The notes below the pieces were generated by a model that searched no databases, had not been told where the DNA came from, and was given only the letters and a program-made list of their open reading frames with translations. DNA of 64,000 bases, from positions 123,079-187,078 of the forward strand of contig JADCFA010000016.1 in NCBI GenBank assembly GCA_020249775.1, in the 5' to 3' direction. Shown here in pieces: positions 55,362-64,000 of this stretch; position 1 is the stretch's first letter, and each line of letters opens with the position of its first letter. The position numbers were made by a program, and so were the translations under genes. Source of the stretch: Roseomonas sp. (GTDB lineage Bacteria > Pseudomonadota > Alphaproteobacteria > Acetobacterales > Acetobacteraceae).

Positions 55362-56329
55362 GGGGCGGCAAGCCTGCCAAGCATGCCGCGTGCCGGCGCC
55401 TCGCCACCCAGGGCGCGGGCGATGGTGGTGAAGTTATGGTCCAGCATGCCGTGATAGGTGCCTTCATAAGTGCCAGGCTTGCCCATGGAATCGGAAAACA
55501 GCGTGCCGCCCAAGGCCACGCGCTGGCCGCGCGCCCCGGCGCCTTCAATCAAGGCGCGCACGGCGCGGTCAGGGACCGATGTTTCGGCAAAGACCGCCGG
55601 GATGCGGCGATCCACCAGGCTGCGCACAATTGCTTCAATGCGCGCCAGATTGGCCTCCGATTCGGTGGAAAGCCCCTGGATGCTATCCACTTCCAGGCCA
55701 TATCGCGCCGAGAAATAGCCGAAAGCGTCATGCGCTGTGACCAAAAGGCGTTGACGCGGCGGGATGCTGCCCATGACCCGCGCGCCATATTCATGCAGGG
55801 CCGCGAGGCGCAGGCGGAGTGCAGCCAGATTGGCTTCGAAAACATTGGCCTGATCGGGGATCAGGCGGGCAAGCCCGGTGGCGATGCTGCCCGCGGCCTC
55901 GGCCCACAGAATCGGGTCCATCCAGACATGTGGGTCGGCCGCATCCGGATATTCCGGATTGGCGCGGAGCCTGGCGCGCGGCAGGCTTTCGGCCACCAGC
56001 ACCACCGGCTTGCCATTGGCGGCAGCGCGGGCCAGCACATCGCCCATGCGGCCTTCCAGCCGGTGGCCATTGGCAAACAGGATATCGGCGCCAAGCAGCC
56101 GAGCGATATCAGCCCGCGTCGGGCGAAATAGATGCGGGTCCACCCCCTCATTGATCAGGGTTTCCGCCCGGATGCGGTCCCCGCCAATGTCGCGGACCAT
56201 ATCGCCGACCATGCCAATGGTCGCCAAAGCGCGCGGCAAAGGGCGAGCCTGCCCGAGGGCCGGCAGCGGCGATAGCGCCAAAAGCCCAAAGCCAAGGGCC
56301 CGGCGTGTAACGGCTGAATAACTGTTCAT
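55358..56329 (-). CDS. Metal ABC transporter binding protein (TroA/MntA-like, cluster A-I)
   Basis: A 323-residue periplasmic protein with signal peptide (TRRALGFGLLALSPLPALG, cleaved about residue 28). Metal ligands are visible: His in VDPHLF, His in DPHVWMD, Glu in FAETSVPD and Asp in LFSDSMG. There is no long His-rich loop of the kind in ZnuA-type zinc proteins, which leans toward manganese or iron. It is the first gene of the operon and lies opposite the ArsR regulator gene, 148 bases away. Confidence 0.9.
   Translation of the reverse strand: MNSYSAVTRRALGFGLLALSPLPALGQARPLPRALATIGMVGDMVRDIGGDRIRAETLINEGVDPHLFRPTRADIARLLGADILFANGHRLEGRMGDVLARAAANGKPVVLVAESLPRARLRANPEYPDAADPHVWMDPILWAEAAGSIATGLARLIPDQANVFEANLAALRLRLAALHEYGARVMGSIPPRQRLLVTAHDAFGYFSARYGLEVDSIQGLSTESEANLARIEAIVRSLVDRRIPAVFAETSVPDRAVRALIEGAGARGQRVALGGTLFSDSMGKPGTYEGTYHGMLDHNFTTIARALGGEAPARGMLGRLAAP
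56315..56328. promoter_or_regulatory. Candidate ArsR/SmtB operator
   Basis: TGAATAACTGTTCA is a 4-6-4 inverted repeat (TGAA/TTCA) of the kind bound by ArsR/SmtB-family repressors. It covers the first codons of the metal-binding protein gene, next to the divergent regulator gene. A coding coincidence cannot be excluded. Confidence 0.3.
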
Positions 56330-56477
56330 TTCTGCATATATCGTCGAATTTTCAACTACTTATCCTGTGGACAAGCTTGTCCCTGCCGGCCCCGTCGTCA
56401 AGCCCCTGTAATAGTGTGACCTTGCGAAATCAGCGGGCCCGGCGCCATGTTGAGCCTGGAACAGGGGCAGTGATCCC

Positions 56478-56801
56478 ATGCGTGGGCGTTTTCGGATTGG
56501 TGATGATCTTGTGGTGGAATTGGCCGAAACTTTTCGGCTGATGAGCGACCCGACACGCCTTAAGATCATCCTGGCCTGTCGGGATGCCCCGGCGGCGGTG
56601 AATGAAATGGCCGAGAAACTGGGTATTTCCGCCTCACTGGTTTCGCATCATTTGCGGCTATTGCGGGCGGCGCGATTGTTACAGCCGGATCGGCGCGGTC
56701 GGCAGGTTTTTTATGTGGTGGGTGATGAGCATATAAGGTCCATGCTGGCCGATATGGTTGACCACATCAGTGAGGAAGAAGCGGCCGAGGGCGAGGCCTA
56801 A
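56478..56801 (+). CDS. ArsR/SmtB-family metal-responsive repressor
   Basis: A 107-residue winged-helix protein. The recognition helix is ISASLVSHHLRLLRAARLL, and the last helix carries D-x-H-x10-H-x2-E in DEHIRSMLADMVDHISEE, exactly the alpha-5 zinc site of SmtB and its relatives. One Cys sits near the alpha-3 position (ILACRDAP), but no CxC-type arsenic site is present. SmtB-type proteins leave DNA when zinc binds. Divergent from the metal importer operon and therefore probably its regulator, though the logic is odd for an importer (see findings). ATG 56478 follows CAGGGGCAG. Confidence 0.88.
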   Translation: MRGRFRIGDDLVVELAETFRLMSDPTRLKIILACRDAPAAVNEMAEKLGISASLVSHHLRLLRAARLLQPDRRGRQVFYVVGDEHIRSMLADMVDHISEEEAAEGEA

Positions 56802-56970
56802 GGCCATTGCGCGCGGATTATGCGGCTTTTGTGCATTCCCGCCCTTGTGCGGTGCGGGGGCCGCCATTATGGTCCGCCCGAAGTCGAGACTCTGAGGCTT
56901 AGGCTTCTGGTGAATCGAAGGTTAAAATCTTGAAACGGCGTGATTTTCACGACCGATAAGGGATGGGTTG

Positions 56971-57879
56971 ATGAAGGTTTTCATGGCGAAGTGCCGCGCA
57001 TTCGGCCTTGGTCGGCTTGTGGCCGGCATGGCGGCGTTGGCAGTGGGTTTGGCGCTGACGGTGCCTGCCCTGGCAGAGAGCATGGTTGGTGCGCCGGCCC
57101 CTTGGGGCATGGGCTTGCAGCCCTCCGGCGGGATCATCAAGGAACGTATTTCGTCCTTCAATACCATGGTCTTCGCCATCATCACGGTGATCACGATTTT
57201 CGTGCTGATCCTGCTGGCCTATTGCGTGTGGCGCTTCAGCGCGGCGCGTAACCCGGTGCCTTCCACAACCAGCCATCATACCGGCCTGGAAATCGCCTGG
57301 ACCGTGATCCCGGTGCTGATCCTGGTGGTGATCGCCATCCCATCCTTCCGCTTGCTCTATTTCCAGGATCGCGCGGTGGATGCGGATATGACGATCACGG
57401 TGCAAGGGCGTCAGTGGTATTGGAATTATACCTATTCGGATCACGGGAACTTCACCTTCGACAGCTACCCGCTGCAGCAGGCTGACGTGAAAGATAGGAG
57501 CATGTTCAAGTTGGAAGTGGACAATGAGTTGGTCATTCCGGTTGGCGCCAATATCCGCGTGCTGACCACGGGGCATGATGTGATCCATTCCTTCTTCGTG
57601 CCGGCGCTTGGCATTCAGAAATACACCATTCCGGGCCGCACGCTGGAAACCTGGATGCGCGCGGATCGCCCTGGCGTTTTCTATGGCCAGTGCAATCAGA
57701 TTTGCGGCACGAATCACTGGTTCATGCCGATTGCCGTGCGCGCCGTGCCGCGCGCGGAATTCGACACCTGGGTTGCCGATGCGCAAAAGCGCTTCGCCCG
57801 GGCTGATGGCAGCGCGCCGGTGATCGCCAGCGCGCCCGCTTCTCAGGATTCACTTCAGATCGCGGAGGCCCGCCGGTAA
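56971..57879 (+). CDS. coxB: Cytochrome c oxidase subunit II
   Basis: A 302-residue membrane protein with a cleavable signal (about residues 1-31), two membrane helices (about 55-80 and 100-120) and a periplasmic copper domain. The CuA site is C-x3-C-x3-H-x2-M in [14 protein letters not shown], with an earlier His in [16 protein letters not shown] marks the electron-entry Trp. ATG 56971 follows AAGGGATGG; a TTG codon just before it is in frame but unlikely. First gene of the oxidase operon. Confidence 0.95.
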   Translation: MKVFMAKCRAFGLGRLVAGMAALAVGLALTVPALAESMVGAPAPWGMGLQPSGGIIKERISSFNTMVFAIITVITIFVLILLAYCVWRFSAARNPVPSTTSHHTGLEIAWTVIPVLILVVIAIPSFRLLYFQDRAVDADMTITVQGRQWYWNYTYSDHGNFTFDSYPLQQADVKDRSMFKLEVDNELVIPVGANIRVLTTGHDVIHSFFVPALGIQKYTIPGRTLETWMRADRPGVFYGQCNQICGTNHWFMPIAVRAVPRAEFDTWVADAQKRFARADGSAPVIASAPASQDSLQIAEARR

Positions 57880-57902
57880 GGCGCGGTAGAGGGAAGAAAA
57901 TC

Positions 57903-59498
57903 ATGGCAACCGCTTCGCACGCCCATCACGACGATCATCACGATCACAAGCCGGGCTTTGTTTCCCGCTGGTTCTTTTCGACGAACCATAAGGATATCGG
58001 CACGCTCTACATCATCTTCTCGCTGGTTGCGGCGGTGGTGGGGATTGGCATTTCGCTGCTGATGCGCCTGGAACTCATGTATCCCGGCATGCAGATTTTC
58101 TCTGATGGCCAGATGTGGAATGCCTATATCTCGGCCCATGGCCTGATCATGGTGTTCTTCGTGGTCATGCCCGCGCTGATTGGCGGCTTCGGCAATTGGT
58201 TCGTGCCGATCATGATCGGGGCGCCGGATATGGCCTTCCCGCGCATGAACAACATCTCCTTCTGGTTGCTGGTGCCGGCCTTCCTGCTGCTGGCGGCAAG
58301 CCTTTTCGTGGGTGAAGGCCCTGGTGCGGGTTGGACGATCTATACGCCGCTATCGGATAACCAATTCCATTCCAGCCCGGCGATGGATCTGGCGCTCTTC
58401 TCGCTGCATTTGGCGGGCGCTTCATCCATCATGGGGGCGGCCAATTTCATCACGACCATCTTCAACATGCGCGCGCCTGGCATGACGCTGCATAAGATGC
58501 CGCTGTTCGTCTGGTCCATGCTGGTGACGGCCTTCCTGCTGCTGCTGGCGGTGCCGGTGCTGGCGGGCGCGATCACCATGCTGATCACGGACCGCAATTT
58601 CGGCACGGCCTTCTTCAAGCCGGAAGGTGGTGGTGACCCGGTGCTGTTCCAGCATTTGTTCTGGTTCTTCGGCCATCCGGAAGTCTACATCATGATCCTG
58701 CCCGGCTTTGGCATCATCAGCCATGTGATTTCCACCTTCAGCCGCAAGCCGGTGTTCGGTTACCTCGGCATGGCTTACGCCATGGTGGCGATTGGCTTTG
58801 TCGGCTTCCTGGTCTGGGCGCACCACATGTATACCTCGGGCATGGATGTGGATACGCGCGCTTACTTCATGGCGGCGACGATGGTGATTGCGGTGCCGAC
58901 AGGGGTGAAGATCTTCTCCTGGATCGCAACCATGTGGGGCGGGTCCATCAGGATGGATACGCCGATGTTGTTCGCCGTTGGCTTCATCTTCCTGTTCACC
59001 GTGGGCGGTGTGACCGGCGTGGTGCTGGCCAATGCGGGCATTGATCAGGTGCTGCACAACACCTATTACGTTGTTGCCCATTTCCATTACGTGCTGTCGC
59101 TTGGTGCGGTCTTTTCGATCTATGCCGGTTTTTATTACTGGATCGGCAAGATGTGCGGGCGGCAATATCCGGAAACCTTGGGCAAGATCCATTTCTGGAT
59201 GACCTTTGTCGGCGTGAACCTGACCTTCTTCCCGATGCATTTTTCGGGCAATCAGGGCATGCCGCGCCGCTATCCGGATTATCCGGAAGCCTTCTGGGGC
59301 TGGAACTATATTGCCTCCATCGGCTCCATCATCTCGGTGGCGTCCTTCCTGTTCTTCTTCTACATCGTCTGGGTGACCATGCGCTCAGGCGCCAAGGCCG
59401 CGGCCAATCCCTGGGGTGAGGGCGCGACGACTCTGGAATGGCAAGTGGCATCGCCGCCGCCCTTCCACACTTTTGAGGAACTTCCGCGGCTGCGCTAA
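57903..59498 (+). CDS. ctaD: Cytochrome c oxidase subunit I (A1-type heme-copper oxidase)
   Basis: A 531-residue 12-helix inner-membrane subunit that binds heme a and the heme a3/CuB centre. [16 protein letters not shown] supplies the CuB His, the linked Tyr and the D-channel Glu characteristic of A1 oxidases; AHHMYTSG gives the two further CuB His; TGVKIFSW the K-channel Lys; and [15 protein letters not shown] the heme His pair. [12 protein letters not shown] is the standard N-terminal start. It lies 23 bases after coxB. Confidence 0.97.
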   Translation: MATASHAHHDDHHDHKPGFVSRWFFSTNHKDIGTLYIIFSLVAAVVGIGISLLMRLELMYPGMQIFSDGQMWNAYISAHGLIMVFFVVMPALIGGFGNWFVPIMIGAPDMAFPRMNNISFWLLVPAFLLLAASLFVGEGPGAGWTIYTPLSDNQFHSSPAMDLALFSLHLAGASSIMGAANFITTIFNMRAPGMTLHKMPLFVWSMLVTAFLLLLAVPVLAGAITMLITDRNFGTAFFKPEGGGDPVLFQHLFWFFGHPEVYIMILPGFGIISHVISTFSRKPVFGYLGMAYAMVAIGFVGFLVWAHHMYTSGMDVDTRAYFMAATMVIAVPTGVKIFSWIATMWGGSIRMDTPMLFAVGFIFLFTVGGVTGVVLANAGIDQVLHNTYYVVAHFHYVLSLGAVFSIYAGFYYWIGKMCGRQYPETLGKIHFWMTFVGVNLTFFPMHFSGNQGMPRRYPDYPEAFWGWNYIASIGSIISVASFLFFFYIVWVTMRSGAKAAANPWGEGATTLEWQVASPPPFHTFEELPRLR

Positions 59499-59515
59499 GG
59501 CGCTTAACCAATGGG

Positions 59516-60475
59516 ATGATGATGAGCGATTCAGTCATCGAAAACGGCAAGGGGGGCACGGCCCCCCTTCCTGTTTCCTACAATATCTCGGAAGTGAGCG
59601 ATTGGATCGCGCTCTTGAAGCCGCGCGTCATGTCGCTTGTCGTGTTCAGCGCGGTGGCGGGGCTTTTGGTTGCGCCTGGGCATTTGAATCCGGTGCTGGC
59701 GGTGATCGCGATTCTCTGCATTGCGGTCGCCGCCGGCGCCTCGGGCGCCATCAACATGTGGTATGATCGCGACATTGATGCGGTCATGCGCCGCACGGCG
59801 CGCCGACCCATCCCCGCCGGGCGCATCGCGCCGGATGCTGCGCTTGCATTTGGCATTCTGCTTGGCGTCGGTTCTGTTGTGGTGATGGCTTTTGCCTCCA
59901 ATTACCTTGCCGCTGGCGTGCTGGCGTTTTCCATCCTGTTTTATGTGGTGGTCTATACCATGTGGCTGAAGCGCCGCACGCCGCAGAACATCGTCATTGG
60001 TGGTGCGGCCGGCGCCTTTCCGCCATTGATCGGCTGGGCTGCGGTGACGGGCGATATCACGCTGGTGCCGATCATTCTTTTCGCCATCATTTTCATCTGG
60101 ACACCGCCGCATTTCTGGGCGCTGTCGCTCTGGGCGCATGAGGATTACGCCAAGGCCGGCGTGCCGATGCTGCCCGTGACCGCCGGCGCGCGCGAAACGC
60201 GCAAGCAAATCCTGTTCTATACGCTGGCGCTGGCGCCGCTTGGCATGGCGCCCTGGCTGATTGGCTTTTCCGGCCCAATCTACGGCGCGGTGGCCGCGCT
60301 GCTCGGATTGAATTTCATCCGCCACGCGGTCGCTGTATTGCGTGAAGCGCAGGACGCAACAGGCCGCAGCCTGGAAGGCGACAAGGCCGCGAAGAAATGC
60401 TTCCGCTTTTCGCTGACCTATCTTTTTGCGCTTTTCGCGGTGCTGGCTGCTGAAAAGCTTATTCTTGCACCATGA
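59516..60475 (+). CDS. ctaB: Protoheme IX farnesyltransferase
   Basis: A 319-residue UbiA-family membrane prenyltransferase that turns heme B into heme O, the precursor of heme A. Asp-rich motif in [22 protein letters not shown], and [10 protein letters not shown] are all present. Three in-frame ATG codons (59516, 59519, 59522) compete as starts. The stop overlaps the next small gene in ATGA. Confidence 0.95.
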   Translation: MMMSDSVIENGKGGTAPLPVSYNISEVSDWIALLKPRVMSLVVFSAVAGLLVAPGHLNPVLAVIAILCIAVAAGASGAINMWYDRDIDAVMRRTARRPIPAGRIAPDAALAFGILLGVGSVVVMAFASNYLAAGVLAFSILFYVVVYTMWLKRRTPQNIVIGGAAGAFPPLIGWAAVTGDITLVPIILFAIIFIWTPPHFWALSLWAHEDYAKAGVPMLPVTAGARETRKQILFYTLALAPLGMAPWLIGFSGPIYGAVAALLGLNFIRHAVAVLREAQDATGRSLEGDKAAKKCFRFSLTYLFALFAVLAAEKLILAP

Positions 60476-60600
60476 CGCCGGAAGAGCGCGCGATTTTCGA
60501 AAAGCGCCGGCGCGGGCGCAATATAGCGCTGATGCTGCTATTGGTCGGGCTTTCGGTGCTGTTCTATTTCATCGGCATCGCCCGTCTGCTGCGGGCTTGA
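60472..60600 (+). CDS. Small single-helix membrane protein of the oxidase operon
   Basis: A 42-residue protein beginning [17 protein letters not shown] and continuing with one strongly hydrophobic helix. It overlaps the ctaB stop by 4 bases and precedes ctaG. A small single-helix protein of this shape is common at this place in alphaproteobacterial oxidase operons (CoxF-like); its role in assembly is likely but not proven. Charge distribution suggests the N-terminus stays in the cytosol. Confidence 0.75.
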   Translation: MTPEERAIFEKRRRGRNIALMLLLVGLSVLFYFIGIARLLRA

Positions 60601-60622
60601 GCAAGGGCGCGGCGCTTCCCAC

Positions 60623-61252
60623 ATGGCCCTTATGGATCAGGATGAACGCAAGGCAGCACTCGCGAAACGGAACAAGCGAACAGGCATTGCCGTGGCCGGG
60701 CTTGTCACCTTCATGGTTGGGCTTTCCTTCGCTGCCGTGCCGCTTTACGACCTGTTCTGCCGTGTCACGGGCTTTGGCGGCACCACGCAGCGCAGCGCCG
60801 CGGCGCCTGGCGCGGTGGGTGATCGGCAAATCACCATCCGCTTCAATGCCACCACGCACCCCAATTTGCCTTGGCGGTTCATGCCCGAACAGCCAAGCGT
60901 CACGCTGCGGCTTGGTGAAGAAGGTCTTGCCTTCTATTCCGCCACGAATCGCTCCGAAGCGCCGGTGACAGGCGTTTCGACCTATAATGTAACGCCCGAA
61001 AAGGTCGGGCGCTATTTTCACAAGATCGCCTGCTTCTGCTTTGATGAACAAACCCTGACCCCCGGTGAGCGTGTGGATATGCCCGTCACCTTTTGGGTGG
61101 ACCCGCGCATCGCCGAGGATCCCAGCACGCGCGACATCACCACCATCACGCTATCCTACAGCTTTTTCCGCACCATCGAAGATGCGAAAAAGGCGGGCGC
61201 GCTTGCCAATGCCGGGCCGCATGTCGGGCGGGGCGCAACAAGGCAGAATTGA
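60623..61252 (+). CDS. ctaG: Cytochrome c oxidase assembly protein CtaG/Cox11
   Basis: A 209-residue protein anchored by one N-terminal helix (about 20-42) with a periplasmic beta domain. The copper-binding CFCFDEQ motif is present. It delivers copper to CuB of subunit I. Its place between ctaB and ctaE is the usual one. Confidence 0.94.
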   Translation: MALMDQDERKAALAKRNKRTGIAVAGLVTFMVGLSFAAVPLYDLFCRVTGFGGTTQRSAAAPGAVGDRQITIRFNATTHPNLPWRFMPEQPSVTLRLGEEGLAFYSATNRSEAPVTGVSTYNVTPEKVGRYFHKIACFCFDEQTLTPGERVDMPVTFWVDPRIAEDPSTRDITTITLSYSFFRTIEDAKKAGALANAGPHVGRGATRQN

Positions 61253-61372
61253 TTGACGCATAAACCCGGTTTTCATGCTTGATGGGCTTGATTTCGGGGG
61301 CGGTTTCAGGATTGATGCGGGCGTCCGTTTCGGGCACTAAGCCCGCGACCGAGGAAGGCACCAGGACTGAAA

Positions 61373-62236
61373 ATGGCAAGCACATCTCACGCGCAGGCAA
61401 CCACGGCGGAGGGCGAAGCGCCGCCGCTGCATAAGCACCCCTATCATCTGGTTGATCCGTCACCCTGGCCGCTGGTGGGGTCTTTTGCTGGTGGCGCTTT
61501 GGTGCTCGGCATTATTCTTTGGGCGCATTATGGCAGTCGCGCCGTATTCTTCATCGGCCTGGCTGGCATTTTGGCGACCATGTTCTTCTGGTGGCGCGAT
61601 GTGGTGAAGGAAAGCCGCACGCCGGGGCTCCATACGCCGATCGTGCGCATCGGGCTTCGCTATGGCATGACGCTTTTCATCGCCTCCGAAGTCATGTTCT
61701 TCGTGGCCTTCTTCTGGGCCTATTTCCATTTCGCGCTTTTCCCGGAACATGTCTCAGGCGCCGAGGTGGCGATGTGGCCACCCAAGGGCACGCTCACCTT
61801 CGATCCTTTCGATCTGCCCTTCCTGAACACCATGATCCTGCTGCTGTCTGGCTGCACCGTCACCTGGGCGCATCACGCTTTGCTGAACAATGATCGCAAG
61901 GGGCTGATCCGGGGCCTGACGCTCACGGTGATGCTTGGCGTCATCTTTACCGGCTTACAGGCTTGGGAATACAGCATGGCACCGTTCAAGTTTTACGGCG
62001 GTGGCGTTTATTCTTCGACCTTCTTCCTCGCCACCGGCTTTCACGGCTTCCATGTGATTGTCGGCACGACCTTTCTCTTTGTTTGCCTGATCCGCGCCTT
62101 GAAGGGGCATTTCACGCCGGAACGTCATTTCGGCTTTGAAGCGGCCGCCTGGTATTGGCACTTCGTGGATGTGGTCTGGCTGTTCCTGTTTGTTTGCATC
62201 TATTGGTGGGGTGCTGGCGAAATCGCGCATCACTGA
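61373..62236 (+). CDS. ctaE: Cytochrome c oxidase subunit III
   Basis: A 287-residue, seven-helix subunit. HPYHLVDPSPWPLVGS, FIASEVMFFVAFFWAYFH and ATGFHGFHVIVGT with WYWHFVDVVWLFLFV are standard. It stabilises proton uptake by subunit I. A 120-base gap separates it from ctaG; I see nothing coding there. Confidence 0.96.
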   Translation: MASTSHAQATTAEGEAPPLHKHPYHLVDPSPWPLVGSFAGGALVLGIILWAHYGSRAVFFIGLAGILATMFFWWRDVVKESRTPGLHTPIVRIGLRYGMTLFIASEVMFFVAFFWAYFHFALFPEHVSGAEVAMWPPKGTLTFDPFDLPFLNTMILLLSGCTVTWAHHALLNNDRKGLIRGLTLTVMLGVIFTGLQAWEYSMAPFKFYGGGVYSSTFFLATGFHGFHVIVGTTFLFVCLIRALKGHFTPERHFGFEAAAWYWHFVDVVWLFLFVCIYWWGAGEIAHH

Positions 62237-62257
62237 TCGGCACCGGGCATCGCCCGC

Positions 62258-62587
62258 GTGCTGAAATCAGCCTTGCTTGGCCGCTGCCCGCGATGCGGGC
62301 GCGGCCATGTTTTTGCGGGGCTATTGGATATCCGCCCCGCCTGCAGCGAATGTGGGCTTGATTTTACCGCACATGATGCGGGGGATGGGCCGGCCATGGC
62401 CGGCATTTTCCTGATCGGTGCCATCGCCGTTGGGCTGGCGCTTTGGGTGGATCGGCGGTTTGAACCTGATCTTTGGGTGCATGCGCTGATCTGGCCCGCC
62501 GTGGTGCTGCCGCTGTCGCTGATGGTGATGCGCTTTGCCAAGGCGATACTGCTTGGCTTGCAATGGCGTCATCGCAGCACGACTTGA
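62258..62587 (+). CDS. DUF983 protein
   Basis: A 109-residue protein with a Cys-rich start (CPRCGRGHVF...CSECGLDF) that looks like a zinc ribbon, followed by two hydrophobic helices. DUF983 genes are often next to oxidase subunit III in alphaproteobacteria; function unknown. The start is GTG 62258. Confidence 0.85.
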   Translation: MLKSALLGRCPRCGRGHVFAGLLDIRPACSECGLDFTAHDAGDGPAMAGIFLIGAIAVGLALWVDRRFEPDLWVHALIWPAVVLPLSLMVMRFAKAILLGLQWRHRSTT

Positions 62588-62594
62588 AATTGCG

Positions 62595-63281
62595 ATGTTC
62601 TCTCGCCGTTTGCTGTGGCCCGCCTTGGCGGGGCTGCCCGTTCTGATCATCCTGCTCGGGCTTGGCACCTGGCAGGCGCAGCGCTTGGCTTGGAAGACCG
62701 ATTTGCTGGCGCGCATCGCGGCGGCTGAGGCCGCACCCCCCGCGCCCTTCAGCGACCCGCCAGCGCCCTATGCTAAGCTTGAAGCCCTGGGGCGCTTTGA
62801 CCATGCACGCGAAGCGCTGCTGGGCGTTGAAATTCGCGCCAACAGGATGGGCGCGCGGCTGATCGTGCCCTTCCTGCGTGATGGCGGCCCGCCCATGCTG
62901 GTGGATCGCGGCTGGGTGCCGCTGGACGGGCTGGCCGGCCTGCCACGACCCGAGGGGCCGCAGCGCATCACCGGCTATATCCGCTTTGGGGAGGCCGCCG
63001 GGCGCTTCGCCGCGCAGGATGATGTGGTGGGCCGGCGCTTCTATCACTTCGATCCTGGGGCCATTGGCGCGGCCTTGGGCCTGCCTGGCACGGCGCCCTA
63101 TGCCTTGGTTCTCCTGGGCCCCGCTGGCAGCCTGCCAGAGCCCGCGCAGACCCTACCGCGCCCGCGCAACAATCATCTTGGCTATGCCATCACTTGGTAT
63201 GGCTTGGCGCTGTCCCTGATTGGCGTTTTCGCGGCCTTCGCCTGGCGCCAAGGCAAGCTGCCGCGTGCCGCCGGCGAGTGA
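62595..63281 (+). CDS. SURF1-family oxidase assembly protein
   Basis: A 228-residue protein with one helix at each end and a periplasmic middle, as in SURF1/Shy1. GLGTWQAQRLAWK at the N-terminus, VDRGWVPLDG in the middle and NNHLGYAITWYGLALSLIG at the end are family motifs. It binds heme A and helps insert it into subunit I. ATG 62595 lies 7 bases after the DUF983 stop. Insertion-sequence debris starts 20 bases downstream, so genes normally next in the operon may be displaced. Confidence 0.92.
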   Translation: MFSRRLLWPALAGLPVLIILLGLGTWQAQRLAWKTDLLARIAAAEAAPPAPFSDPPAPYAKLEALGRFDHAREALLGVEIRANRMGARLIVPFLRDGGPPMLVDRGWVPLDGLAGLPRPEGPQRITGYIRFGEAAGRFAAQDDVVGRRFYHFDPGAIGAALGLPGTAPYALVLLGPAGSLPEPAQTLPRPRNNHLGYAITWYGLALSLIGVFAAFAWRQGKLPRAAGE

Positions 63282-63301
63282 TTAATACCAATTCCCACAA
63301 T

Positions 63302-63697
63302 TTAATACCCACGCACCCATTTCCGCAGTCCGATGGACATGATGCGCCATGGCTGGCTGATGAGGCTGTTCCACGCACGACAGCAGTGATCAACGATGTC
63401 GTCGTGATTGCGAAACACGCGATTGGATAGCCAATTGTCGCGCATGAATTGCCAGATATTTTCCATCGCGTTCAATTCGGGACATTTTGGCGGCAGCGGC
63501 AGCAAGGTGATGTTGGCTGGTACCTTGACCGCGCCCGAGAGGTGCCAGCCAGCCTGATTGAGCAGCAGCACCGCATGCTTGCCGGGGCTGACCATACCGC
63601 TGATTTCAGTCAGATGCAGGTTCATCGCTGCGTTGTTGCAGAAGGGCAGTACCATGGCCGCGCCCTTACCCTCCTGCGGGCAGATGACTCCGGAATT
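63302..63697 (-). pseudogene. IS630-family transposase, C-terminal fragment
   Basis: About 130 codons matching the C-terminal half of IS630-type DDE transposases: GVICPQEGKGAAMVLPF, LLNQAGWH, ITLLPLPPKCPELNAMENIW and FMRDNWLSNRVF. The second catalytic Asp is Asn here (LLNQAGWH; usual LLDQAGWH, AAT codon). The N-terminal half is missing: reading upstream, similarity stops at about 63697, where an unrelated element begins. Not functional. Confidence 0.8.
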
Positions 63698-64000
63698 GTA
63701 GCAGGCTGCTGAAAAGCTGTCATTGAGTATCATCATTTTGTCTCTCAAGCATGTCCTCAACGCTGCCTGCGCCTGGGCACAACCATTTTCAGTGATTTTT
63801 TGGCCCCGTCGGCACGCTCCGGACAGACTCCCGGCATCACGCCGCCACCACCAGCAACTTCGGCAGGCGCACCAGCTTGTACGCTGCCATCGCCAGAGTG
63901 AACTGCCAGCCCACCTTGGGCAGCCCGCGATGGCGCGCCTTGCGTAGGCCCGCCACCGTCTTTGCCCACCCGAAAGCCTCCTCAATCCGCTTGCGGATAC
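63698..64000 (-). mobile_element. IS5-family element, partial (runs off the window)
   Basis: The transposase C-terminus occupies 63837-64000, and about 139 bases lie between its stop and the IS630 fragment. The stretch CTTTTCAGCAGCCTGCTA at about 63700-63716 (minus strand) looks like the terminal repeat of such elements, placing the boundary inside the IS630 gene. The exact end is uncertain. Confidence 0.55.
63837..64000 (-). CDS. IS5-family transposase, C-terminus only (cut by window edge)
   Basis: The last 54 codons read RKRIEEAFGWAKTVAG, GLRKARHRGLPKVGW and LAAMAAYKLVRLPKLL-like segments (here LAMAAYKLVRLPKLLVV) that match the C-terminal domain of IS5-type DDE transposases; the Glu in RIEEAFGW is near the catalytic Glu. 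The frame is intact as far as it can be seen, so the element could be complete beyond the edge. Confidence 0.75.
   Translation of the reverse strand, partial: IRKRIEEAFGWAKTVAGLRKARHRGLPKVGWQFTLAMAAYKLVRLPKLLVVAA

Noticed and set aside
63698..63985. Open frame extending the IS630 fragment to about 63985
   Set aside because: The added part is the IS5-type element read in a wrong frame; its translation has no transposase features.

Overview
The window reads as a chromosomal segment of a GC-rich alphaproteobacterium, most likely of the Acetobacteraceae (Roseomonas-like). The reasons are the strong GC3 coding bias, the alphaproteobacterial cytochrome oxidase order (coxB-ctaD-ctaB-small protein-ctaG-ctaE-DUF983-SURF1), a speF-like structured leader before an ornithine decarboxylase, several stand-alone Bug/TctC-type periplasmic binding proteins, and tight operons coupled by 4-base stop/start overlaps. 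The taxonomic placement is an inference. I saw no rRNA, tRNA or CRISPR array.

Layout. 1-9.4 kb: a racemase-family protein cut by the left edge, a DehI-like protein, a lipoprotein, a UPF0173 hydrolase, a MaoC hydratase, an MFS transporter, ornithine decarboxylase with its leader, a pair of palindromic repeats, an enolase-superfamily enzyme and an amidase with a small partner. 9.5-12.6 kb: the Anbu (ancestral proteasome-like) cluster of a circularly permuted ATP-grasp protein, an alpha-E protein and Anbu. 12.7-15.6 kb: two binding proteins around a 4,5-dihydroxyphthalate decarboxylase-like protein. 15.6-20.5 kb: a compact queuosine operon, queA-tgt-queF-queG-queC and a VUT transporter. 20.6-46.6 kb: catabolic and transport genes, namely a TPP enzyme/3-hydroxyacyl-CoA dehydrogenase/SDR operon, an M20 amidohydrolase, two GMC oxidoreductases, TspO, a D-aminoacylase-like hydrolase, a class III CoA transferase, a creatininase-like protein with two tandem FAD oxidases, and an NMT1/THI5-type ABC importer operon ending in a cytosine-deaminase-like hydrolase. 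46.6-51.9 kb: a CoA-transferase A/B, isomerase, molybdenum hydroxylase and PuuE-like deacetylase cassette. 51.9-56.8 kb: a degenerate stretch, a TroABCD-type metal importer and a divergent ArsR/SmtB regulator. 57-63.3 kb: the aa3 cytochrome c oxidase structural and assembly operon. 63.3-64 kb: insertion-sequence debris (an IS630 fragment apparently interrupted by an IS5-type element).

How the genes work together. The housekeeping blocks (queuosine, cytochrome oxidase, metal import) are complete or nearly so. Between them lies a patchwork of small scavenging operons for organic acids, amides and cyclic or N-containing compounds: binding proteins, hydrolases, CoA transferases and FAD- or NAD-linked oxidases. 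This is the genomic style of a soil or water heterotroph. The points most worth a second look are the Anbu cluster without its usual transglutaminase, a molybdenum hydroxylase large subunit with no local partners and Gln in place of the catalytic Glu, a zinc-type SmtB sensor divergent from an importer, and the speF-like leader.
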